Below, in pieces: positions 7,312-14,295 of a stretch of DNA of 22,989 bases. Within the stretch, counting starts at the first letter, position 1, and every line of letters starts with the position of its first letter. The position numbers and the translations under genes are program-made. Source of the stretch: Chloroflexota bacterium (GTDB lineage Bacteria > Chloroflexota > Dehalococcoidia > SZUA-161). A model generated the notes under the pieces. That model was not told where the DNA came from. It did no database searches and was given only the letters and a program-made list of their open reading frames with translations. The stretch covers positions 1-22,989 of the forward strand of contig VGNW01000011.1 in assembly GCA_016865955.1 (NCBI GenBank). The letters are read 5' to 3'.

Positions 7312-7406
7312 CCAGCTATCAGCTTTCAGCGGTCAGCAATCGGAGGCACAGCGCACTGTGCCCCTACCATAATTCCCCCTTTTTTAAAGGGGGCGAGGGG
7401 GATTAG
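7312..7406. repeat. composite repeat: TTCAGC tract, GTAGGGGCAC palindrome, C5/G5 hairpin (copy 5)
   Basis: The order is a CAGCTATCAGCTTTCAGC tract (7312-7340), a GGCACAG-CGCA-CTGTGCC hairpin followed by CCTAC (7345-7367), and CCCCCTTT-TTT-AAAGGGGG (7375-7393) followed by AGGGGGATTA. All three modules of the family occur together here. It fills the gap between the ABC permease and the SDR gene. Confidence 0.8.
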
Positions 7407-7435
7407 GCAATCAGGGAGTGCAGAGGGGATTGAAT

Positions 7436-8203
7436 ATGAGACTTAAAGATAAGGTGGCAATCATAACCGGAGCCGGCTCGGGGCTGGGCAGAGCCAGCGC
7501 TCAGCTTTTCTCCGCCGAGGGCGCTAAGGTGGTAGTGGCTGCCAGCAGGGCTAAAGACGGAGAGCAAACTGTGAGGTCGATAAAGGAAAGAGGCGGCGAA
7601 GCTGTCTTTGTGCAGGTAGATGTTACCAGAGCGCCTGATATTGAAAATGCGGTCAAAATTGCCGTGGATAAATACGGCAGGCTCGATATCATGTTCAATA
7701 ACGCAGGGATGCCGGGCACGGCGAAGCTCATCGCAGACCTCAGCGAGGCGGAGTGGCAGCAGGTTATCTCGGTCAACCTCACCGGCGTGTTCCTGGGCAT
7801 GAAATATGCCATTCCTGAGATGCTGAAGAGAGGCGGAGGAGCGATAATCAATACCTCCTCCGCTGCCGCCGTAATGCCCCGGAGATTGGGCGGAGCGTAT
7901 GCAACGGCTAAAGCGGCGGTGATACAACTGACCAGGGCGACCGCGCTGGAGTACGCCCGCAAGAACATCAGGGTCAACTGCATCATGCCCGGACCGATAG
8001 ACACGCCGTTCTTCGATAAGATTGCAGGCGGGGATGCAGCCAGAATCGCACCATTTAAGGAAAAGGTGCTCAAAGAGGTGCCGATAGGGAGATTCGCCAC
8101 ACCCGAGGAAATAGCCAGGGTGGCTTTATTCCTGGCTTCGGACGATGCTTCTTATATCACCGGTGCAGCCTTCGCCGCCGACGGCGGGCAACTGCTGGTG
8201 TGA
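7436..8203 (+). CDS. short-chain dehydrogenase/reductase (SDR)
   Basis: A 255-residue classical SDR oxidoreductase. The cofactor loop is TGAGSGLG at 11-18, followed by an Asp at VDV (residues 61-63) for the adenine ring. The NNAG motif is at 88-91 and N114 is in SVNLTG. The catalytic serine is in NTSSAAA (about 142), and Y155/K159 form YATAK. The C-terminal GG-x-x-YITGAAFAADGG segment is typical of FabG/2,5-DKG-like members. The residue after the second strand is AASR, so NADP(H) is possible but not certain. The ATG at 7436 has GAGGGG 7 nt upstream. It ends 11 bp from the convergent flavodoxin gene. The substrate (a hydroxyacyl or steroid-like alcohol) is unknown. Confidence 0.94.
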   Translation: MRLKDKVAIITGAGSGLGRASAQLFSAEGAKVVVAASRAKDGEQTVRSIKERGGEAVFVQVDVTRAPDIENAVKIAVDKYGRLDIMFNNAGMPGTAKLIADLSEAEWQQVISVNLTGVFLGMKYAIPEMLKRGGGAIINTSSAAAVMPRRLGGAYATAKAAVIQLTRATALEYARKNIRVNCIMPGPIDTPFFDKIAGGDAARIAPFKEKVLKEVPIGRFATPEEIARVALFLASDDASYITGAAFAADGGQLLV

Positions 8204-8214
8204 TGCTCCCTTCC

Positions 8215-8718
8215 TTAACCGCGAGAGTGTTTTTTCATTATCTCTCTGGCAAAAGTGCGCGCCTTCTTCAATCTCGCGGCATCCGGCTGACCTAAGGTGT
8301 CCGGACGTTCCTTAGCCCACGCAGCCAGAGCCGGGTCACCGCTGTTCGACATGAAATCGGCTATAGCCTGGCTCAGCTCCCCCCGACAGTTGAAAATGCC
8401 GACGATGTTAGCGCCAACGGCGGCAGCCTTACACTTGCCCAGCCATTCCTTCAGTTCCGGCTGTTCCTCGGGTGAAGCATGAGTTATGAATAGCGCGATA
8501 TTCCTGCCCTTTGAGTGCTGCTCCAGAAAGCTCTTGCCTTCTGCTCCCGGCCCGTATGCCTGAATAGGTAACCCAACGAATGCGAGGTCGTAGCCAGCAA
8601 GGCTGCTGACCTCGCTCATGGGTTTGATCTCCTTTTTGCCCTTAATCTCCTGATAAATGGCTTCGGCGACCTTCTTTGTGTTGCCCGTTTGTGACATGTA
8701 AGTTACAAGGATCTTCAT
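8215..8718 (-). CDS. flavodoxin family protein
   Basis: A 167-residue flavodoxin-like protein that would bind FMN and carry electrons or act as a quinone/flavin reductase. The phosphate loop is YMSQTGNTKKVAEAIYQ, the T/S-x-T-G-N-T motif at the end of strand 1. LAFVGLPIQAYGPG provides the 50s loop and IALFITHASPEEQPELKEWL the later sheet/loop. The C-terminal third (GDPALAAWAKERPDTLGQPD) is also found in flavodoxin-domain proteins of anaerobes. The ATG at 8718 is preferred over a GTG two codons earlier because GGGAGG (8731-8726) lies 7 nt upstream. It is the last gene of a tight four-gene minus-strand run with an SRPBCC protein and an ABC exporter. Confidence 0.88.
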   Translation of the reverse strand: MKILVTYMSQTGNTKKVAEAIYQEIKGKKEIKPMSEVSSLAGYDLAFVGLPIQAYGPGAEGKSFLEQHSKGRNIALFITHASPEEQPELKEWLGKCKAAAVGANIVGIFNCRGELSQAIADFMSNSGDPALAAWAKERPDTLGQPDAARLKKARTFAREIMKKHSRG

Positions 8719-8740
8719 ATTCACACCTCCCTGCGTGAAT

Positions 8741-9325
8741 TCAATTCTTTATGCCATTTTGCGCGAGTGCTTCCGCGCGCTGCTTTATTCCCAGCAGCAT
8801 CTTGCGAATCATGAGAAACTGGCCAAAGTACATAATCGGCAGCGAAAGCAGCAGCATCGGTGTCATAGCCAGGCGAGTCCTGACGCGCAAAATTATACGC
8901 GTCTGCTTATCATCGATTTCATCGAGCATGAAGCACCAGGTGACCTCGACGCCCGGCTCCCTGATGACGATGAGAATAGATTTGTTCGGCTCGATAGCCT
9001 TCACCGGCCAGCTGGGCGGCTTACCCATCGGGATGACATCGCCGACCTCGAGGTGCTGAAACTCAGGGATGATACGATCTGCGCTGGGCGCATCTAAAAT
9101 ACCAAGAATCCTGTCGATCCGGTCATAGCTGTACATCCCGCCTCGACGGTATCCCATCTGCACCAGCCAGGGCCATACATCGGTGGCTCTGGCTCTAATA
9201 GAAACAGCGTTGGTGGAAACGCTCATGGGCTGCTTAACCTCATCGTCACCGGGCATGGGATGTATGGTTTCCGCGTCTGTGGCTCCCCACCCGAAATTCC
9301 GAACAAAGGTTAGTGGATTTTTCAT
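8741..9325 (-). CDS. SRPBCC-fold protein with C-terminal hydrophobic segment
   Basis: A 194-residue protein resembling the SRPBCC/START-like ligand-binding superfamily. The NAVSIRARATDVWPWLVQMGY segment matches the first strand-helix, and EVGDVIPMG, VKAIEPNKSILIVIREP and EVTWCFMLDEIDDKQTRIILRVR look like the antiparallel sheet that wraps a hydrophobic ligand. A hydrophobic stretch near the end (MTPMLLLSLPIMYFGQFLMI) could anchor it to the membrane. It starts 9 nt after the permease stop with GAGGGG in front, and the flavodoxin follows after 22 nt, so it is very probably co-transcribed. A lipid or polyketide-like ligand shared with the exporter is an inference. No enzymatic residues can be assigned. 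Confidence 0.78.
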   Translation of the reverse strand: MKNPLTFVRNFGWGATDAETIHPMPGDDEVKQPMSVSTNAVSIRARATDVWPWLVQMGYRRGGMYSYDRIDRILGILDAPSADRIIPEFQHLEVGDVIPMGKPPSWPVKAIEPNKSILIVIREPGVEVTWCFMLDEIDDKQTRIILRVRTRLAMTPMLLLSLPIMYFGQFLMIRKMLLGIKQRAEALAQNGIKN

Positions 9326-9334
9326 TGATCCCCT

Positions 9335-10081
9335 CTATTCCCAGCGGAAGAAGCGAAGCGATAACACTGCCGCAACTATGCCGAATGCGCTCACAATGCC
9401 GAACACAAAGGAGTTCCAGCCGAAGCCGAGCCAGGGGTCCTGCAGCAGCACAATAGCCCACCTAAGTGGCATTATGTCACCCACCCACTGCATCGCCACA
9501 CTCAAAACCTCGCGAGGCGGTCCCGCGCCACCCAGAATCAGCATCACAAAAAAGAGTATCAGCCCCACACCCTGAGCTGCGCGCGTCGTGGGCAGCACCG
9601 CGCCCAGAAAAATCCCCATCGCAGCAAAGGCAATCGTGATGTATATGAACGCCGGTATCACCAGCCCGGGCGATACTGCAAGATGAATGTCATAAACAAG
9701 CAGCGCGATAACGGTCAGCAGGATGCCGCCCAGTATGGCGATGAAGAAGCTGACAATTACCTGCGAGCCGAACACGCTCCAGATAGAGATAGACGAGGCG
9801 CGCAGCCGCCTCAGTATGCCCCGTTCACGGTACGCGGTGAGATGCACCGGAAGCCCCACCACGCTGATAGAGCAAATCGTCAGTACGATGTAAGCGGGCA
9901 GATAGTAGTCCGTAGGGCCAACGCCTCTGTAAATTTCGCCTTCCGGGTCGGGTGTATTTCCGAAAACGCCGCCCATGACGAAGAGAAAGATTACGGGCAA
10001 AGCGAAGGTGAACACCATAGTGATAGGCTCGCGGATGAACAGCTTTATCTCCACCCAGGCTAATTTTCCCAGAGTGCGCAT
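9335..10081 (-). CDS. ABC-2 type permease
   Basis: A 248-residue membrane subunit of a second ABC-2 exporter. Hydrophobic segments include ITMVFTFALPVIFLFVMGG, YLPAYIVLTICSISVVGL, VIVSFFIAILGGILLTVIAL, PAFIYITIAFAAMGIFLG, GLILFFVMLILGG and FVFGIVSAFGIVAAVL, six in all. ERGILRRLRASSIS is the conserved cytoplasmic loop of the family. A large first periplasmic loop (GVFGNTPDPEGEIYRGVGPTD) is present. It begins 4 nt after the ATPase stop, so the pair is coupled. It is oriented opposite to the ABC pair at 5524-7307. Confidence 0.93.
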   Translation of the reverse strand: MRTLGKLAWVEIKLFIREPITMVFTFALPVIFLFVMGGVFGNTPDPEGEIYRGVGPTDYYLPAYIVLTICSISVVGLPVHLTAYRERGILRRLRASSISIWSVFGSQVIVSFFIAILGGILLTVIALLVYDIHLAVSPGLVIPAFIYITIAFAAMGIFLGAVLPTTRAAQGVGLILFFVMLILGGAGPPREVLSVAMQWVGDIMPLRWAIVLLQDPWLGFGWNSFVFGIVSAFGIVAAVLSLRFFRWE

Positions 10082-10085
10082 ATAT

Positions 10086-11000
10086 TTATCCCCGTTCTCC
10101 GCTGCTGCGACCTGTGAGCTTCAGGAAAACATCCTCCAGCGAAGGCTGTTCCATGCGGAGGTCGGACGGCGTTATGCCGTGTTCCACGAGCGAGGCTGCC
10201 ACCAGAGCCAGCACCGGCCCGCTGCCCTCGACCTCAATTCGGGGGCCTCGCTTCACTACTCGTTGCACGTTTGGTACCTTCTCCAGCCAGGGCAGTTCGG
10301 CACGGTCTGTGGAGAAGATTACCTTCACCTGAGTGGCGTATGTAGTGATAAGCCCCTGAGGCGAATCTAGGGCAACTATCCGCCCCTTGTCCACAATCGC
10401 TACGCGGTCGCAGAGGTGCTCCGCCTCATCCATGAAGTGCGTCACCAGGATAACAGTGGCTCCGTGCTCGCGGATGGTTCGAATCAAGTCCCAGGCTACG
10501 CGGCGCGCTGCGGGGTCGAGGCCGGTGGTCATCTCATCGAGAAAAACCAGCTCGGGGTTATTCACCAGCGCCAGAGCGACGAAGAGACGCTGCCTCTGCC
10601 CGCCGGAGAGGCTGGAGAAGGACGATTTCCGCTTCTCGTACAGTCCCCACTGCTTCATCAGCTCCTGCCAGTCCGATTCGCCGGGCGAGAGCGAGGCGAA
10701 CAAATCCAGCGCCTCCCAGACCTTTATCCTGTCGGGCAGCGCCGATTCCTGAAGCTGGGAGCCGATGCGACGGCGCAACGCCTGCGCCTCAGTACGGGGG
10801 TCGAGTCCGAGCACCCTGATGCGTCCGGAGTCGGGTCGGCGCAGGGCTTGCAGGCACTCGACAGTGGTGGTCTTGCCGGCGCCGTTGGGTCCGAGGATGC
10901 CGAAGATTTCCCCCTTATTCACTGCGAAGGAGATATCGTCGACCGCAACGGTTGCGCCATAGGTCTTTCTGAGGTTCTCGACCTTGATAACGGTGTTCAT
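10086..11000 (-). CDS. ABC transporter ATP-binding protein
   Basis: A 304-residue ATPase for the adjacent permease. Walker A is GPNGAGKTT at 37-45, the Q-loop IGSQLQESALP (about 79-89), the signature LSGGQ at 131-135, Walker B LVFLDE at 151-156 and the switch histidine H188 in VTHFMDEAEHLCDR. The usual DEPTTGLD reads DEMTTGLD here, a proline-to-methionine change next to the catalytic glutamate that occurs in some ABC-2 ATPases. The C-terminal MEQPSLEDVFLKLTGR motif matches the DrrA-like ATPase at 5524. No good Shine-Dalgarno precedes the ATG at 11000 and a repeat hairpin lies there. No clear promoter was found in the 101-nt gap, so read-through from the lipoprotein gene upstream is possible. 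Confidence 0.94.
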   Translation of the reverse strand: MNTVIKVENLRKTYGATVAVDDISFAVNKGEIFGILGPNGAGKTTTVECLQALRRPDSGRIRVLGLDPRTEAQALRRRIGSQLQESALPDRIKVWEALDLFASLSPGESDWQELMKQWGLYEKRKSSFSSLSGGQRQRLFVALALVNNPELVFLDEMTTGLDPAARRVAWDLIRTIREHGATVILVTHFMDEAEHLCDRVAIVDKGRIVALDSPQGLITTYATQVKVIFSTDRAELPWLEKVPNVQRVVKRGPRIEVEGSGPVLALVAASLVEHGITPSDLRMEQPSLEDVFLKLTGRSSGERG

Positions 11001-11018
11001 AAGAAATAAGGGTTTACC

Positions 11019-11039
11019 CCTCCCTCAAGGGGAGGGAGG
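11019..11039. repeat. CCTCCCT/AGGGAGG hairpin of the intergenic repeat class
   Basis: A 7-bp stem CCTCCCT / AGGGAGG with loop CAAGGGG. It resembles the C-run/G-run modules at 15310-15361 and 7375-7393. It lies between the lipoprotein stop and the ABC ATPase start, and no T-run follows it on the minus strand. Confidence 0.5.
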
Positions 11040-11101
11040 ATTGTTACCGATGTGCCAGGTTTGTACCGAGGGTGAAACGCAGCTAAAAATATGTACGGCG
11101 T

Positions 11102-12514
11102 CTAACTTGCGGGCACATACTTGATGGTAACGAAGTCGGCGTTAGAGCTGCCTCCGTCGCTCTTGCCCGTGACATAGACGTTGCCCGAACTGTCGACCGC
11201 TATCGCTGCAGCGTAGTCGTATTTAACCCCCTGGTTGCCATCGTACGAGTCAAACCAGAGCTGGCTTCCCTTGCTATCATAGGCAACGGTGACATAGTCC
11301 CAGTTGGCATTCCATATGCTGCCCGTGACATACACGTTGCCGGAGCCGTCCACCGCTATATCCGTGGCGGCACCGTAACCGGCAGGCGCTGGCCCATCGT
11401 AGCGGGCAGCCCAGTTCTGCCGTCCCTGGCTGTCATATTTTAATGTGGCGTAAGCATATTGATTTCTGGCAGGATTATAGGAGCGCCCCGTTACGTAAAC
11501 GTTGCCCGAGCCATCCAGAGCTATAGCTCTGATATCGCCGTCGCCGCTCGATTTACCGAGATAACCCGAGACCCACAGCTGATTCCCGTTGGTGTCATAT
11601 TTGATGGTGGCGTACTGGTAATTGCTGGTGCCCGCTACATACACATTGCCCTGGACATCGACAGCCATCGCCTTGGCTTCGCCCCCGTAGCGGGCCACCC
11701 AGCGCTGCCCGCCGTATGAGTCGTACTTAACAGTGGCGAAGTCGCTGCCGCTGCGTCCGGTGACATACACATTGCCCGCCCCATCGAGACCGATGGCAAC
11801 AGCGACATCCTCGCTGCCGTCGGGATCGGCATATCTCGCCACCCAGCGCTGATTCCCGTCCTTATCGTATTTGACGGTAGCATAGTCTCCGCCGCTTGTG
11901 CCGGTGACATAGACCGCGCCAACGTTATCGACAGCCAGCGCGTAGGCTATATCGTCCTTTGCGCCTCCGCCGTCGTAGCGTGCCGCCCAGAGCTGCTTGC
12001 CGCTGCTATCGTACTTAACGGTGGCGTAAGCGTAGTCGGTATGGTTTCCGTTGTAGCTCTTGCCCGTGACATAGACGTTGCCCTCATTATCCAGAGCTAT
12101 AGCCTGGGCAACATCGTCATCTCCGCCGGGCCCGTTGTATCGGGATGTCCAGAGCAACGTCCTGTTGCCGGCGTACTTAACAGTGCGATAGGCATAATCA
12201 TAATCGTTGCCCTGCCCGTCGTAGCTCTTGCCTGTCACATAAACGTTGCCGGAGCTATCCACAGCTACATCGAAAGCCCAGTCGGCACCGCCCTCGGGAC
12301 CTCTATAACGGTCTACCCAGGCTCTTGAAATCGCCGAGGGAGCAGGCGTAGGCGTGAACGCGGGCGTTCTGGTTGGGGTTGCGGTCTTGGCAGGGGTAGC
12401 AGCAGGGGTCGGAGATGGCGTGAGAGTAGGTGTCGGACTGGTCTCGCCGGAGCCGCAGCCTAAAGAAAGCGACACCAGCGATATGATTAAAATTGCCAGC
12501 ATTATCAATCTCAT
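11102..12514 (-). CDS. SBBP-repeat beta-propeller lipoprotein
   Basis: A 470-residue exported lipoprotein. The signal peptide MRLIMLAILIISLVSLSLGC ends in a lipobox with the acylated cysteine at residue 20. A Thr/Pro linker (about residues 26-59, TPTLTPSPTPAATPAKT-like) follows. The rest is eight repeats of about 45 residues with the core GNVYVTGKS ... DYATVKYD..G.Q.W.ARY, the SBBP (seven-bladed beta-propeller-type) motif. The segment AWVDRYRGPEG before repeat 1 supplies the W..RY.G strand that repeat 8 lacks, so the ring probably closes by a velcro strand. It would sit on the outer face of the cytoplasmic membrane, with binding function unknown. A promoter lies at 12575-12547. The Shine-Dalgarno (AGCAGGT) is weak. 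Confidence 0.9.
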   Translation of the reverse strand: MRLIMLAILIISLVSLSLGCGSGETSPTPTLTPSPTPAATPAKTATPTRTPAFTPTPAPSAISRAWVDRYRGPEGGADWAFDVAVDSSGNVYVTGKSYDGQGNDYDYAYRTVKYAGNRTLLWTSRYNGPGGDDDVAQAIALDNEGNVYVTGKSYNGNHTDYAYATVKYDSSGKQLWAARYDGGGAKDDIAYALAVDNVGAVYVTGTSGGDYATVKYDKDGNQRWVARYADPDGSEDVAVAIGLDGAGNVYVTGRSGSDFATVKYDSYGGQRWVARYGGEAKAMAVDVQGNVYVAGTSNYQYATIKYDTNGNQLWVSGYLGKSSGDGDIRAIALDGSGNVYVTGRSYNPARNQYAYATLKYDSQGRQNWAARYDGPAPAGYGAATDIAVDGSGNVYVTGSIWNANWDYVTVAYDSKGSQLWFDSYDGNQGVKYDYAAAIAVDSSGNVYVTGKSDGGSSNADFVTIKYVPAS

Positions 12515-12546
12515 GGTTTACCTGCTTCAAAAAAGTGCTTTCTACA

Positions 12547-12575
12547 ATTATATCCGATTACTCCGAAGCATCCAA
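12547..12575 (-). promoter_or_regulatory. promoter of the SBBP lipoprotein gene
   Basis: On the minus strand TTGGAT (12575-12570), 17-nt spacer, perfect TATAAT (12552-12547). The predicted start is about 26 nt before the ATG at 12514. Confidence 0.55.
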
Positions 12576-12595
12576 GCGGCAAATAGCCCAGTATG

Positions 12596-12635
12596 AACAA
12601 CTTAGGGGCGGTTCGCGAACCGCCCCTAAGTTGTT
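12596..12635. repeat. 40-bp perfect palindrome
   Basis: Half-site AACAACTTAGGGGCGGTTCG is followed directly by its exact reverse complement, with no spacer and no mismatch. The inner part (TAGGGGCG...CGCCCCTA) is the same edge as the GTAGGGGCG repeats. It lies between two same-strand beta-propeller genes, 25 nt after the stop of the upstream one. It could act as a transcription end or as a mobile-repeat remnant; no T-run follows on either side. Confidence 0.85.
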
Positions 12636-12659
12636 AGTGCCAATACAAGTAACCTATCT

Positions 12660-14093
12660 TCACTTGCAAATTGTCTTTATCGAATCGCTTCCTGAGAAAA
12701 ATTCCCCGTTATCTGTCAGCCCAATAAGTGTAGCTTCGGTGTCGCCACATCCGAATCCTACGTCTTGAGTCCTGAAGTGCAAAATCATATCCATGTCCCC
12801 ATCACGGTCAACATCTTCAGTGATACTCTTAACCGGTGTTGCGCCTGCTGGCCCGAAGCGTATCATCTGCGCATTCACGGAGCTAGCATCAAAGCTCGAC
12901 GTAGTCAGGATAGCGACAGGTATTATGCCATTGCTCTTCAAATTAACCGGATTAGGGTAATCCCCAGGCTTGATATCAACCGATACCTCAATAGTAATAG
13001 GCCCTGAAAGAAATATCTCATGGTCGCCTTCGGAATTATAGCCTTCCCATACAATCAGCCCATCATCCATTCTAGGATATTCTTGTATCTGATAACCCTC
13101 GTATTGTGGAATCTGGACAGTATTTATGCCATCCCAGAGAAATATCTCGCTATCCGGGTCATACCAAGGTCCCATCATACATACCCAGACAACCATCCCG
13201 TCATCTATTTGGCAATAAGTGTCATTGTAATCATTATCAGTAATCTGAATAGTTTGGGTACCGTCCCAGAGAAATAGCTCGCTATCACTGGCCCCCCAAA
13301 CAACCTTCCCATCATCTATCTGGGGCTCTAAGCCACAATAATCCATATCAGTTAGCTGAATTGTCTGGGTACCATTCCAGAGAAATATCTCGGTATCACT
13401 GGACCAATCCCAGCAAGCCCAGACCACCATGCCGTCATCTATTTGAGGTGGAAAATCAAAGTAAGTGTTGTCGGATAGCTGAATAATTTGGGTGCCATCC
13501 CACAGGAATATCTCGGGGTCCGTCTCATCCCACCAGCTCCACATACCCGTCCAAGTCACCATCCCGTCGTCTATTCTAGGATAAAAGTCATAATAAACAT
13601 CATCGGTTAGCTGAATTATCTGAGTTCCATCCCAGAGAAATATCTCATCATCGTGATAAACGCCTGCTCCATCCCAGCCGTCGCCTGGGGCCCACCACAC
13701 TATTTTCCCATCATCTATCTGAGGGTCCTTGTCATCAACATCATTATTGGTAATCTGAACTATCTGGCTGCCATCCCAGAGCATTATCTCAAGGTCGTTC
13801 CCATCATACTGATTCCAGACTATCTTTCCGTCATCTATCTGAGGACCGTTATCATCATATTCATTATCCGTGAGGTTGATAATCTGAGTTCCATTCCAGA
13901 GAAATATCTCACTGTCATAAACACCATCGTAGCCCCACCAAACAACCATTCCGTCATCTATCTGGGGCTTGAAGTTCCAGCAAGAGCCATCGGTAAGTCG
14001 GATTGTCGCATAATCCCCGATGTCTGCTGACGCGATGGGTATCTGTGTCAGAACAAGAACTATTGTCGCTATGACCAGAGCTATCCTTTTCAC
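12660..14093 (-). CDS. secreted TolB-like beta-propeller protein with C-terminal calcium-loop domain
   Basis: A 477-residue exported protein. The GTG at 14093 is the start because AGGAGG (14107-14102) lies 8 nt upstream and a promoter lies at 14174-14146. It begins VKRIALVIATIVLVLTQIP, a signal peptide ending near ASA. Eight repeats follow, each like PQIDDGMVVW ... SEIFLWDGTQIIQLTDNxY, a TolB/YncE-like propeller blade. From about residue 365 comes a distinct domain: VDIKPGDYPNPVNLKSNG, IPVAILTTSSFDAS, MIRFGPAGATPV, then EDVDRDGDMDMILHFRTQD with an EF-hand-like Asp-rich loop, and CGDTEATLIGLTDNG. That domain is common at the C-terminus of secreted proteins in environmental bacteria and archaea. 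Ligand unknown. At DNA level the blades are near-identical for about 30-nt stretches. Confidence 0.88.
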   Translation of the reverse strand: MKRIALVIATIVLVLTQIPIASADIGDYATIRLTDGSCWNFKPQIDDGMVVWWGYDGVYDSEIFLWNGTQIINLTDNEYDDNGPQIDDGKIVWNQYDGNDLEIMLWDGSQIVQITNNDVDDKDPQIDDGKIVWWAPGDGWDGAGVYHDDEIFLWDGTQIIQLTDDVYYDFYPRIDDGMVTWTGMWSWWDETDPEIFLWDGTQIIQLSDNTYFDFPPQIDDGMVVWACWDWSSDTEIFLWNGTQTIQLTDMDYCGLEPQIDDGKVVWGASDSELFLWDGTQTIQITDNDYNDTYCQIDDGMVVWVCMMGPWYDPDSEIFLWDGINTVQIPQYEGYQIQEYPRMDDGLIVWEGYNSEGDHEIFLSGPITIEVSVDIKPGDYPNPVNLKSNGIIPVAILTTSSFDASSVNAQMIRFGPAGATPVKSITEDVDRDGDMDMILHFRTQDVGFGCGDTEATLIGLTDNGEFFSGSDSIKTICK

Positions 14094-14145
14094 TACTTCG
14101 TCCTCCTCGTAATTTTGATATCCCCCGAAAATCGTGTAGGTATAT

Positions 14146-14174
14146 TTTATAAAGCAAATCAGGGGCATAGTCAA
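14146..14174 (-). promoter_or_regulatory. promoter of the TolB-like gene
   Basis: On the minus strand TTGACT (14174-14169), 17-nt spacer, TATAAA (14151-14146), each one base from consensus. The start near 14139 leaves a 46-nt leader and rules out an ATG at 14174 as the translation start. Confidence 0.65.
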
Positions 14175-14195
14175 GATACAATTCTGCTTCTTATC

Positions 14196-14210
14196 TTAAG
14201 TAAGACTTAA
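14196..14210. promoter_or_regulatory. small inverted repeat between divergent promoters
   Basis: TTAAGT-AAG-ACTTAA, a perfect 6-bp inverted repeat in the divergent gap 14094-14295, which holds no gene. It is placed upstream of both predicted promoters and could be a regulator site, but nothing identifies the regulator. Confidence 0.3.
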
Positions 14211-14253
14211 TAATGCCTAACTTTTCCTCCTGATTTATTACAAAATCCGTCAA

Positions 14254-14282
14254 TTGCTTCCCTTGCGCCAAGCTGATACACT
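14254..14282 (+). promoter_or_regulatory. promoter of the acyltransferase/GT4/PIG-L genes
   Basis: TTGCTT (14254-14259), 17-nt spacer, TACACT (14277-14282) preceded by TGA as an extended -10. The predicted start is within about 10 nt of the ATG at 14296, so the message would be nearly leaderless, which agrees with the absence of a Shine-Dalgarno. Confidence 0.45.
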
Positions 14283-14295
14283 AACCTCTGCGACA

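Noticed and set aside
8204..8214. Bidirectional terminator between the SDR and flavodoxin genes
   Set aside because: The 11-bp gap holds no inverted repeat.
12990..14000. Regularly spaced repeats resembling a CRISPR array
   Set aside because: They are in-frame codons for propeller blades with variable coding sequence between them.
14094..14174. ATG at 14174 as start of the TolB-like protein
   Set aside because: It falls inside the -35 box of a good promoter, and a GTG at 14093 has AGGAGG in front and opens a signal peptide.
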